NCBI GenBank assembly: GCA_001304155.1
Contig: LJUX01000004.1
Span: 1 to 44,959, forward strand
From: a candidate division Zixibacteria bacterium SM23_73_3
GTDB lineage: Bacteria > Zixibacteria > MSB-5A5 > SM1-73
Direction: 5' to 3'
Length of the DNA stretch: 44,959 bases
Shown here: positions 15,548 through 22,808 of the stretch, piece after piece
Numbering within the stretch: the stretch's first letter is position 1
How the letters are laid out: every line of letters begins with the position of its first letter
Notes under the pieces: generated by a model
The model's input: only the letters and a program-made list of their open reading frames with translations
What the model was told of the DNA's origin: nothing
Databases searched by the model: none
Made by a program: the position numbers and the translations under genes

Positions 15548-17435
15548 CAGAACTTCTCCGCTTGGATCTGATGATGATGGCATCACCGGCTATGGCGTCG
15601 AAACGGCAGATCTCATAGCAGGCTCTGCACTTTATACATTTGGATGGATCCAGGTTGTGTGGTTCTGCTCTGGGCCCGGTGATGGCACCGGTGGGGCACA
15701 CACTGACGCAACGCTGACATCCAGTACATTTTTCCGGGATAACCCGGTATTCGATAAGCTCCCTGCAGACTGCAGACGGACAGTGTTTCTCCGTCACATG
15801 CAGGAGATATTCCGGTCGGAAGTAGCGCAGAGTGGTCAAAACCGGATTGGGAGCGGTCTGTCCCAGACCACAGAGCGAGCCCCTCTTTACCGTTTCGCCC
15901 AAGGTCTGAAGCTTGGTCAGATCGTCTGCTTGACCCTGCCCCTTTATGATCCTTTCCAGAATCTCCACCATATGCCTGCTTCCCACACGACAGGGGGAAC
16001 ATTTGCCACAGGACTCCTTCTGGGTGAAGTCCAAAAAGTAGTGGGCCACGTCCACCACGCAGGTATCCTCATCCATCACGATCAGACCTCCTGATCCCAT
16101 TATGGATCCAGCCGCGTCTAAGGATTCATAATCTACCGGCGTGTCCAGAAACTCTTCAGAAAGGCATCCTCCCGAGGGTCCGCCAGTTTGCACTGCTTTG
16201 AATGGCTTCCTGGTGCCACCCCCGATATCAAAAATGATCTTTCTGAGCGTCATTCCCAAAGGTACCTCGACCAAGCCCGAGCGTCTCACCTTTCCCACCA
16301 AAGAGAACGTTTTGGTACCGTGATTTCCCCGGGTGCCGTAACCTTTATACCAAGAGGCTCCATTCCTCAGAATGTTGGGGAGAGTTCCCAGGGTTTCCAC
16401 GTTGTTGATGATGGTGGGCATGCCAAAAAGACCAGCCACTGCAGGAAATGGAGGTCGGGATTTGGGCATGCCCCTTTTCCCCTCGATGGAGGCGATAAGT
16501 GCGGTCTCCTCACCACAAACAAAAGCTCCCGCCCCTTCCCTTATGGTGATGTCGAAATTGAAGCGAGAGTTCTGTATATTCTTGCCCAGGAAACCATAAT
16601 CCTTCATCTGGGTTATGGCTTTTTTTAAACGAGCGATGGCTAAAGGATATTCTGCCCTTATATAAATATATCCGTGTGAAGCACCGATGGCATAGGCGGC
16701 GATCAGCATCCCCTCAAGAACTGAGTGTGGATCGCCTTCTATTAAGGATCGGTTCATGAACGCACCTGGATCCCCTTCATCCGCATTGCAGATCAAATAC
16801 TTGGATTCCCCGGGAGAGTTTCTACATATCTCCCATTTTTTGTACGTGGGAAACCCGGCCCCCCCTCTTCCCCGTATCCCTGCTTCGCCCACCTCTGCGA
16901 TCACCTCCTGGGGCAATTTGCTAAAGGCTTGCATGATGCCAGCATATCCTTCATTAGCCAAGTAATGGTCGATCTCCTCCGGGTCTATGAATCCGCAGTT
17001 TCTGAGCACCACTCTTACTTGGGGTTTCAACATAGGAAGATCAAAGAAGGCGGGAACTCCATTTGTGAATTCCACGTTCTCATCTCCGAAGTGCCCCACC
17101 GCAAATTGAAGGAGAGGGTCGCCTTTGATTAAATACGACTCAATTATTCTTGTTGCTTTTTCCGGGTTGACATTAGCATAGCTTATCCGGGGACGACTTG
17201 GTAGCCTAATATCCATAAGTGGTTCCAGATAACAGGGTCCGATGCACCCCACCTGGACGATTTTTGCCTTCAATCGGTTTTCTTTTAGGGTCTTTTGAAC
17301 CGACTTTAGCACCTCCATGGCGCCGGCGGCCCTGCCGCAGGAGGCTGTCCCCAAATAGATGACCGGGATTTTACTGGCCTTCAGCAAGTTCCATTTCTTT
17401 TGAGCTTCTTTTCTTTTTTTCTGGTAACTATTCAT
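15531..17435 (-). CDS. hydB: NuoF/HydB-like FMN, NADH-binding subunit
   Basis: A 634-residue diaphorase subunit of the HydB/HndC type. It has an N-terminal thioredoxin-like region (Cys near 33, 64 and 68, the last two in VGCIGPC). The NuoF core follows, with GRGGAGFPTYKKW near 188 and the FMN/NADH segment NADEGDPGAFMNR near 215. The N3-type cluster motif ESCGKCSPCRVG is near 474. A C-terminal 2[4Fe-4S] ferredoxin (CTGCQRCVSVCP near 570, CIKCRACYEICR near 600) is present in bifurcating hydrogenases and absent from most respiratory NuoF. It would bind NADH and the bifurcating FMN and pass electrons to the NuoG-like subunit. It overlaps hydC by 8 nt (ATGAATAG), indicating coupled translation. 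Confidence 0.93.
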   Translation of the reverse strand: MNSYQKKRKEAQKKWNLLKASKIPVIYLGTASCGRAAGAMEVLKSVQKTLKENRLKAKIVQVGCIGPCYLEPLMDIRLPSRPRISYANVNPEKATRIIESYLIKGDPLLQFAVGHFGDENVEFTNGVPAFFDLPMLKPQVRVVLRNCGFIDPEEIDHYLANEGYAGIMQAFSKLPQEVIAEVGEAGIRGRGGAGFPTYKKWEICRNSPGESKYLICNADEGDPGAFMNRSLIEGDPHSVLEGMLIAAYAIGASHGYIYIRAEYPLAIARLKKAITQMKDYGFLGKNIQNSRFNFDITIREGAGAFVCGEETALIASIEGKRGMPKSRPPFPAVAGLFGMPTIINNVETLGTLPNILRNGASWYKGYGTRGNHGTKTFSLVGKVRRSGLVEVPLGMTLRKIIFDIGGGTRKPFKAVQTGGPSGGCLSEEFLDTPVDYESLDAAGSIMGSGGLIVMDEDTCVVDVAHYFLDFTQKESCGKCSPCRVGSRHMVEILERIIKGQGQADDLTKLQTLGETVKRGSLCGLGQTAPNPVLTTLRYFRPEYLLHVTEKHCPSAVCRELIEYRVIPEKCTGCQRCVSVCPTGAITGPRAEPHNLDPSKCIKCRACYEICRFDAIAGDAIIIRSKRRSSDEQAK

Positions 17436-17895
17436 ACTTATCTAAAATCTCCTTTAAACGAATCACCGTCATCCGGCTGTAGATGTCGTCATTTATCTGG
17501 ATCACAGGTGCCAGAGCACAACACCCTAAGCAAGCCACTCGCTCTAAATCGAACCGTTTGTCTTTGGTTGTCTGTCCCGGGGAGATATCCAGTTCCCTCT
17601 CCACCGCTTCGCAGAGAATCTGCCCCCCCCGTACGTGGCAAGCGGTTCCCAAACAGACCTTGATGGAGTTTCTGCCAGGGGCGTCAAACCGAAACTGGGA
17701 ATAAAAAGAGGCCACTCCAAAGATTTGATTTTCGGAGATTTTCAAAAAACGGGAAATACGTTTGATGGCTTCTTCTGAGATATACCCGCGTTTTTCCTGG
17801 ACCCTTTGGAGGATGGGGATTAAGTTTCCTTCCTCACTTTTGAATCCGGAAAATATGTGGATTAAATCTTTATTAGTCACAGAACGTTCTTTCAT
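17428..17895 (-). CDS. hydC: NuoE/HydC-like [2Fe-2S] subunit
   Basis: A 155-residue thioredoxin-like [2Fe-2S] protein of the NuoE/HydC/HndA family, at the usual length. An N-terminal helical bundle (1-70, including ILQRVQEKRGYISEEAI) precedes the cluster domain with Cys ligands in VCLGTACHVRGG (near 80-86) and VACLGCCALAPV (near 120-125). It pairs with the NuoF-like subunit encoded next, with which it overlaps by 8 nt. It lies 28 bp after the H-cluster protein. The ribosome-binding site is weak, so translation may depend partly on readthrough coupling. Confidence 0.93.
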   Translation of the reverse strand: MKERSVTNKDLIHIFSGFKSEEGNLIPILQRVQEKRGYISEEAIKRISRFLKISENQIFGVASFYSQFRFDAPGRNSIKVCLGTACHVRGGQILCEAVERELDISPGQTTKDKRFDLERVACLGCCALAPVIQINDDIYSRMTVIRLKEILDKYE

Positions 17896-17923
17896 TGAAG
17901 GTTCAGAAGGGTTCGCTTTTCTG

Positions 17924-19264
17924 TTATCCCTCCTTCCCCTTTTGTGCTAGAAAGATACAATCGGTGAGTTCTACTTCTCCTCTGACAAAATCCTCCGCGA
18001 AAGCCATGCAGGTGGGTGCTCCGCAGCAGCCGCAGTCTATCTGGCGGAGTTTCTGATATACCCTGTCTCTTTCCTTCATTCTCTTGATGGACGTTTCCAA
18101 ATCGGTGTCGAAGTATTTGGTGGGACGAGGCAAAATCGGGTTTTCCAGAAAATAATATCCTTCTTTTAGCTTCCGGTCAATATCCTTATCATCGATTTTT
18201 ATGCGCTCTTCATACTTGCCTCTTTGCTTTATGCTGTTGGTACGAGCAACATATGGGTTCTCTACATTAAAAGTCCCGCCAATGCAGCCCAACATACAGG
18301 CCATAGCCTCAACGAAATCAACTTTTCGCAGTCGTGAATTCTCGATATCATCGAATATTTTCATCACGTGATCCAGGCCGGAGACGGCCAACCAATTCTC
18401 CATATCCACCGCCCGGGTTATCCCCCCAAGTGTGGCCCAGCCTGCGTTGAAGGAAAAACCTTTTGGCACCTGACTTTGATCGAACGTTTCCTTTATTGTC
18501 ACGATATGAGGGAGTAATACCGAATAAACGTCATCTATGGAGACAACCCCATCAAACCAAGATCTGGCCTTTTCCGCCGGCTGTTTGATGGAGACGATCT
18601 TTGCCGGGCAGGGAGCTATGTAAGTTATTCCGATATCCTCCGGCTTTAGTCCCAACTTGGCCGGCAACTTTTTTCTGATCTCCCGGGCAGTCACCTCCCT
18701 GGGCACGTCCAGCGGAACCACCAGTTCCACCAAGTCAGGATATTTCACTTGAATTAATCTGAGCATGGAGGGACAGTGAGATGATATGAGAGGAAGCCGA
18801 CCCCGATATGTTTTCATATATTTAACCAATGCCCTGGCCAAAGCAGCAGAGGAGGCACTCACATCTACCACTTCGTCGAAACCGAGTTCTTTAAAAGCCA
18901 GATGAATGATGTAGGGATGAACGCTCGATTCGAACTGGGAATAGAGCACCGGGGAGGGCACCACCACTTTGCATTTGAAATGGGAAATCCCCTCTACTGG
19001 ATCAGTAATCGGAACAATGGCTCCTGAGGGGCATACGGATATGCAGGTGCCGCAATCAACGCAGAGATCTTCGGAGATGACCGCTTTGCCTCCTCTTACC
19101 CGAATGGCCTGGGTAGGACAGTGACGCATACAAGTCATGTGCCCGCGACATTTTTCCAAATCTACTTTATGAGCGTGATAATACTGTGCCAATTTATCTT
19201 TTGCTCTCCTATTAAAAACAAGAGGTGGCCATTTAACGTTTCGCGGATAAAAGAAGTTGCCCAA
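17924..19264 (-). CDS. hydS: HydS-like [FeFe]-hydrogenase large-subunit-domain protein
   Basis: A 446-residue iron-sulfur protein. N-terminal double [4Fe-4S] region: C39, C45, C49 with His42 (CRGHMTCMRHCP) where a Cys is usual, then C68, C71, C74, C78. The central H-cluster domain keeps all four cluster-binding Cys: C164 (SSHCPSM, motif L1), C219 (APCPAKI, L2), C323 and C327 (EAMACMLGCIGG, L3). The proton-relay Cys preceding C164 in catalytic enzymes is His. A C-terminal [4Fe-4S] domain holds C411, C414, C419 and C436. These substitutions fit the putatively sensory or low-activity HydS-like groups and not prototypical HydA; no PAS domain is present. The TTG start has no strong ribosome-binding site and is uncertain. 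It is first in the hydC-hydB-nuoG-nfnA-nfnB series. No maturation genes are in the window. Confidence 0.85.
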   Translation of the reverse strand: MGNFFYPRNVKWPPLVFNRRAKDKLAQYYHAHKVDLEKCRGHMTCMRHCPTQAIRVRGGKAVISEDLCVDCGTCISVCPSGAIVPITDPVEGISHFKCKVVVPSPVLYSQFESSVHPYIIHLAFKELGFDEVVDVSASSAALARALVKYMKTYRGRLPLISSHCPSMLRLIQVKYPDLVELVVPLDVPREVTAREIRKKLPAKLGLKPEDIGITYIAPCPAKIVSIKQPAEKARSWFDGVVSIDDVYSVLLPHIVTIKETFDQSQVPKGFSFNAGWATLGGITRAVDMENWLAVSGLDHVMKIFDDIENSRLRKVDFVEAMACMLGCIGGTFNVENPYVARTNSIKQRGKYEERIKIDDKDIDRKLKEGYYFLENPILPRPTKYFDTDLETSIKRMKERDRVYQKLRQIDCGCCGAPTCMAFAEDFVRGEVELTDCIFLAQKGKEG

Positions 19265-19273
19265 GGCAATTTG

Positions 19274-19292
19274 GGGAAATCTTTGATTTCCC
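19274..19292. promoter_or_regulatory. 19-bp inverted repeat in the hydS leader
   Basis: Perfect palindrome GGGAAATCTTTGATTTCCC (8-bp arms, 3-nt loop), 9 bp upstream of the TTG start of hydS. It could be an operator or an RNA hairpin covering the start region. Confidence 0.45.
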
Positions 19293-19320
19293 TTTTATCC
19301 GCTGTTATGTGATGTGACAA
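19292..19320 (-). promoter_or_regulatory. Possible promoter of the hydS operon
   Basis: On the minus strand TTGTCA (19320-19315), a 17-nt spacer and TAAAAG (19297-19292). The -35 is good and the -10 only fair. It lies in the 60-bp gap after the zinc peptidase gene and would allow hydS and the following genes to be transcribed separately from the upstream genes. Confidence 0.3.
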
Positions 19321-19324
19321 AAAT

Positions 19325-20149
19325 TTATATTGCATTTAATTCTAACTGTTCCAACACCATTTCTTCAATTTTTTTTCTTGGCATACTCAGGAGCTCCTTG
19401 GCGTTTAATTTTTTGACTTTCACAATTTGGTTTATTATGCTTAGTCCAAGGAAATACCCTGCTCTGTCTTCATAGATGTTATTTGGATCATCGACTTCGA
19501 ACAATGTTGTTTTAGGATTGCTTAAAGAAAAATTTTTCAATACGAATTTGTTTAATTCTCTTTCCTTTTGTTGGCATTTCTGAAGCCAGATTTTTAATTC
19601 TCTTTTTGAAAGATAATCCGCCCATAATGCTATACCGTCGTTTACGTTCATAATATCCATGGTCAGGTATGTAGCAAGGCCTTCGGTAATCAACTGACGC
19701 GAAGTAGATCGTTTCTCAGAGAAAGTATGAAAATAAAAATCTGGTGACTGCGTATAGTGTAAAGCATGAACAATTTCGTGTGTGATAAAGACGTCGACCC
19801 GCAATAATGTTTCATATGTTTCAATTGGTATCCACGCAATAAATCTTTTACGGTCTTTGAACGCATGTCCATTCGAGGTGTTTTGACCAACAAAAAGAAG
19901 AATATCTAAATGGGATGTGTCGAACCCCAAAGAACATATATTCTTTTCAATTATTTTCAACCGTGGTTTTATCAAATCCAGCCCTCTTTTAACTTCCGTT
20001 TTGGTAAGCGTCTTTGAAAAAAATTTTCTTCTAGCCCAATATTTAAAATAGTGCCCGAACAAAGCGGGATATGATCTTTCGTAAGCAGACAAATCGTTGT
20101 TTCGCAGGATATGTTTGATGTAACTATCTGTGAGATCAATAATATTCAT
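19325..20149 (-). CDS. Gluzincin-type zinc metallopeptidase-like protein
   Basis: A 274-residue protein with the zinc motif HEIVH (in VFITHEIVHALHY, near residue 123) and a downstream Glu in LITEGLATYLTM about 30 residues later. This spacing is typical of gluzincins, as in DUF2268-type predicted proteases. A Tyr- and Glu-rich helix near 228 (IYEDRAGYFLGLSII) may complete the active site. No signal peptide is seen, so it is probably cytoplasmic. It sits on the same strand between the DRTGG genes and hydS but has AT-rich base use and no evident redox role, so it may be an unrelated insertion. Substrate unknown. Confidence 0.75.
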   Translation of the reverse strand: MNIIDLTDSYIKHILRNNDLSAYERSYPALFGHYFKYWARRKFFSKTLTKTEVKRGLDLIKPRLKIIEKNICSLGFDTSHLDILLFVGQNTSNGHAFKDRKRFIAWIPIETYETLLRVDVFITHEIVHALHYTQSPDFYFHTFSEKRSTSRQLITEGLATYLTMDIMNVNDGIALWADYLSKRELKIWLQKCQQKERELNKFVLKNFSLSNPKTTLFEVDDPNNIYEDRAGYFLGLSIINQIVKVKKLNAKELLSMPRKKIEEMVLEQLELNAI

Positions 20150-20232
20150 AAATTAAATTTTGCCATTTCATATAACTACTTCATATCCGCACTTGGAGTG
20201 CTGATATACTCCCAATTTGCCCGGATGGGCAC

Positions 20233-20271
20233 GCGTCTGCTTGGCGGTATAGACGCAATGCGGGCAGACGC
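20233..20271. repeat. Inverted repeat GCGTCTGC / GCAGACGC
   Basis: Perfect 8-bp arms at 20233-20240 and 20264-20271, with gggc / gcccgccc outside them. It forms part of the 249-bp gene-free gap upstream of the peptidase gene and is probably another dispersed palindromic repeat. Confidence 0.4.
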
Positions 20272-20339
20272 CCGCCCTTTGAAAAATCAGCTTCAATTTT
20301 GAATTTTGATTTGTAATTTTGAATTTTTCATTTTCTATA

Positions 20340-20386
20340 CTTCCCCCTCACCCTTGCCTTCTCCCCCAAGGGGAGAGGGAACCCTT
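20340..20386. repeat. CTCTCC-family dispersed repeat
   Basis: Contains cctcaccc, cttctcccccaaggggagaggg and a following aaccct; the ctccccc/ggggag core can pair. Same family as 4257-4312, located just 3' of the DRTGG-ATPase gene. Confidence 0.45.
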
Positions 20387-20398
20387 ATCGAAAAATCT

Positions 20399-21184
20399 TT
20401 AGATGAAAAACCTCATTTGCAGTGTGGTCCCTTTCTCAACCTCGCTTCTGATGTCCAACTCATCTGAGTTTTTCTTAATGTTCGGCAGTCCCATCCCGGA
20501 GCCGAATCCCATGGCTCTCATCTCTTCTGTGGCGGTGGTAAATCCCTCCTGCATAGCCAACTCCACATCCGGGATACCCTTCCCCTCATCCTCAATCACC
20601 ACCTGGATGAGCCCGGGAGTAACCGACAGATCAACTTTTGCCCTCTTGGCGTGCATAACCACGTTCATCTCCCCCTCGTAGGTGGAGATGGCAACTCTCC
20701 GCACCAGCTTGGGATCAAATCCAATTTTTTTCAGAATGGACTTCACCTTGGTGGATACCATCCCCGCATTGGCAAAATCGCTCCCTTGAATGAAGAACTC
20801 GCGGCTTAAGGACATCTCCTCAGTCCCTTGCCTCATCCAGCTGCCTTTTGCCCCCGAGTATCTCCCCCTCCTGGTTGAATCTATTCTAACGCAAGCCTCG
20901 TACATGTCCAACTTTGTGGAGAGTAAGATCAGCTGATTGTCTTTGGCAAACTTCTCCGAACCATCTTTGGGTTTTTTGCCCCGAATGAACACCACCCCCA
21001 CAAATTCAGCCATGTGGGCGGAGATTACAGCCTGCTGGGTCGCCAGTCCGGTAAGTAGAATCGAATTGGGTCTACCGAAGGCTAAAACATCGCTCATCAA
21101 ATCAGAAGCATATATATGCTCAACCTCGGTATCGAGTCTATCAACTCCCTCGATCACTGAAGCCTCCAGCGCACCTTTTATCAT
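20399..21184 (-). CDS. DRTGG domain fused to RsbT-like HATPase (anti-sigma kinase type)
   Basis: A protein of about 261 residues with two domains. Residues 1-105 are a DRTGG domain (IYASDLMSDVLAF, LLTGLATQQAV, VVFIRGKKP, LILLSTKLDMYEAC). Residues 120-261 are a GHKL ATPase of the RsbT/anti-sigma type, with N-box STYEGEMNVVMHA, G1 box DEGKGIPD and G2 box GFGSGMGLPNI. Such pairs recur beside NADH-linked [FeFe]-hydrogenase genes in anaerobes and are thought to be regulatory, possibly sensing nucleotide or redox state. That role is an inference. The start at 21184 follows GGAGATAAAA; a longer TTG start at 21235 is possible but its GGAGGG lies too far away. It follows a stand-alone DRTGG gene. Confidence 0.85.
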   Translation of the reverse strand: MIKGALEASVIEGVDRLDTEVEHIYASDLMSDVLAFGRPNSILLTGLATQQAVISAHMAEFVGVVFIRGKKPKDGSEKFAKDNQLILLSTKLDMYEACVRIDSTRRGRYSGAKGSWMRQGTEEMSLSREFFIQGSDFANAGMVSTKVKSILKKIGFDPKLVRRVAISTYEGEMNVVMHAKRAKVDLSVTPGLIQVVIEDEGKGIPDVELAMQEGFTTATEEMRAMGFGSGMGLPNIKKNSDELDIRSEVEKGTTLQMRFFI

Positions 21185-21292
21185 TTTTATCTCCACAATA
21201 TTTGCCCTGCTTCTGATCTTGACACAAACTACCAAACGGCTTGGTTCGGAAAGACCCTCCGGTGGATATTTCTACCCCATATCCGGGATTCG

Positions 21293-21628
21293 CTATTTGG
21301 CTCCCAAACCCAATCCATAAAGCTTCCCCACCAGCTCGAAGGTGGCCAGGTCGCTGGACAGGATGGCGATATTGTACTTGCTGGCAAGATCCACGGTATC
21401 TTGGGGAACCTCCTTTCCGCTGGTGATGATCACCGCGGAAACATCCACCAGATTGGCGGCAGGAACGATACTCTTATGAGTCTGAATCGTCAGCCAGAGA
21501 TTCCCAGACTTTGCGCCAGCCATAACGTCGCTTAACATATCCGAGACGAACACACCTTCCACGTCCCGGTGCTCGAACTTACTTAGTGGTTTGAGTCCGA
21601 TCTTCGTAATCAAGTCTTGAGTGGTCAT
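21293..21628 (-). CDS. Stand-alone DRTGG domain protein
   Basis: A 111-residue protein consisting of one DRTGG domain: VFVSDMLSDVMAGAK near 27, LWLTIQTHKSIVPAA near 45, AVIITSGKEVP near 66, IAILSSDLATFELVGKLY near 88. The DRTGG fold also occurs in phosphotransacetylase- and CBS-linked proteins and may bind nucleotides; its ligand is not known. AGGAGA precedes the ATG at a good distance. It lies 45 bp after the Cys-rich gene and upstream of the DRTGG-ATPase, so the three probably share a transcript. Confidence 0.88.
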   Translation of the reverse strand: MTTQDLITKIGLKPLSKFEHRDVEGVFVSDMLSDVMAGAKSGNLWLTIQTHKSIVPAANLVDVSAVIITSGKEVPQDTVDLASKYNIAILSSDLATFELVGKLYGLGLGAK

Positions 21629-21673
21629 GAAAGCTCTCCTGCTTGATTTTTTTGAAATGAACTTATGTTGAAA

Positions 21674-22231
21674 TCAAAATAGAGGTTTTCTACCGGGTGG
21701 CGGTTCCAAGGAAAGCATGCCCACGTCATGAATAAAATCACCTTTGCACAAAGAAAGATCTTCAATCAGATTGAACGAGACGATCTTGATCATGGAGCGG
21801 GATGTATCCCTCCTCTGGTTGAAATAGTCGGTGAGCATATCCAGCTTGTGTGGAGGAATTGGCTCAGTCTTTGCCTCGGGGAGGAAGCCGAATGCCACCA
21901 GAATCCAGGTCTTTTGAGCTTCATATTTCTTTCGCAGAGTCTCAACCTCACAATCGGGCAAACATCCGGTGCAGTGCAAAAGTCCCATCAGGTCGTCAAA
22001 TTTCTCCACGTGGTTGCACCTGGTGCACTTCAGGTCGAATCGAAATGACTGAGCGTTTTCTGCCCGGCTCCAGAAATGGTCACCCTCACGGTATTTATCC
22101 CCAAGAATGGGATTATCCTCCACGGAAAAATATGTTCTCAACTCATTGCAGTGAAAGCATTTCTCGAAAACCACAAATCCAAACTGGATATTTGTCATTT
22201 CCCACTGGTGCTGGCATTCAGACATTTTCAT
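21674..22231 (-). CDS. Cys-rich putative zinc-binding protein of unknown function
   Basis: A 185-residue protein I do not recognise. It carries C5/H7 near the N-terminus, CFHC near 36, CTRC near 69 and CTGC with another Cys near 87, enough for one or two zinc (or iron-sulfur) sites of zinc-ribbon type. Residues 100-120 are hydrophobic (WILVAFGFL) but short for a membrane span. The C-terminal half has no motif I know. GGGAG precedes two closely spaced ATG codons (22231 and 22225). Position immediately upstream of the DRTGG pair suggests a part in the same regulatory or redox system, by context only. Confidence 0.7.
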   Translation of the reverse strand: MKMSECQHQWEMTNIQFGFVVFEKCFHCNELRTYFSVEDNPILGDKYREGDHFWSRAENAQSFRFDLKCTRCNHVEKFDDLMGLLHCTGCLPDCEVETLRKKYEAQKTWILVAFGFLPEAKTEPIPPHKLDMLTDYFNQRRDTSRSMIKIVSFNLIEDLSLCKGDFIHDVGMLSLEPPPGRKPLF

Positions 22232-22265
22232 TTACTCCCTGTCCTGAAATGGTTAGATGAGTGCT

Positions 22266-22808
22266 TCATTTGAACTCATTTATCACGTCAGACAATATAA
22301 TTGATCGTCGCCATAACTCAAGTATATTTTCAACTTTTTGAAAAGATCTTCGGTTAAGATTGTGCGGCCGCAGAATAACCTTCGCCTCGCTCTCAACAGC
22401 AGAAATATCCAAAACTCCGATCATACAGACACGTGTTTTTAAGTCGCAATCGCTCATGAAGCCGACCCAAAGCACCATCGCTTGCCAAACATAACGCACA
22501 AGCTCCGAAAAGTCAAGTGTTGAGTAGTAGGTCAGAAGCCCAGGGCTCCCGACCTACCCGGCTTCAAAAAGTCAAGCATAGATTTGTCAACCAGTTGAGA
22601 AAGAAGACTTGACGGATGCCAAGGATCAGCCTTAGAAGAATCAAGGAGGATTGCCAGGCTTTGTCGTTCTTGTAGCCTCGTCTTCACCGTGCCAAATTTG
22701 TGCCAGGTACAAATCAAAGCAGGCGGAGAAAGTGATCTTAACTTTGGGTGGGACGTTATGGATCTCTTTCACCTGATCTCCTGCCGTTTTTTGACTTGCT
22801 TTTTGCAT
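22266..22808 (-). pseudogene. Broken gene of unknown function, interrupted by a palindromic element
   Basis: Coding remnants lie in order on the minus strand. Part 1 begins at the ATG at 22808 (MQKASQKTAGDQVKE...) and runs into a frameshift near 22690. Part 2 in another frame (TRLQERQSLAILLDSS...KSMLDF) ends at a palindromic insertion. Part 3 (LDFSELVRYVWQAM...VINEFK) runs to the stop at 22266. Removing the insertion and one 10-bp repeat rejoins parts 2 and 3 in frame as ...KSMLDFSELVRYV.... The combined product would be about 180 residues. I recognise no family. It lies 34 bp upstream of the Cys-rich gene on the same strand. At least two lesions suggest it is dead. Confidence 0.6.
22508..22576. 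mobile_element. Palindromic mini-element with 10-bp target-site duplication, copy 2
   Basis: Direct repeats aaaagtcaag at 22508-22517 and 22567-22576 bound a 49-bp insert. The insert's core 22527-22557 is the same 31-bp palindrome as at 10062-10092 (arms gtaggtcagaagccc and gggctcccgacctac, central A; the two arm mismatches would be G-U pairs in RNA). It has no coding capacity, so it would need a transposase supplied in trans. Confidence 0.75.

Noticed and set aside
19295-19320. Rex- or CRP-type operator upstream of hydS
   Set aside because: The TGTGATGTGACA stretch lacks the symmetry of TTGTGA-N6-TCACAA or TGTGA-N6-TCACA, so no specific regulator can be named.
22266-22499. Independent 77-residue gene starting with GTG
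   Set aside because: Coding sense continues upstream of the GTG to the edge of the palindromic insertion and joins in frame with the segment beyond it, so this is the 3' part of a broken gene.
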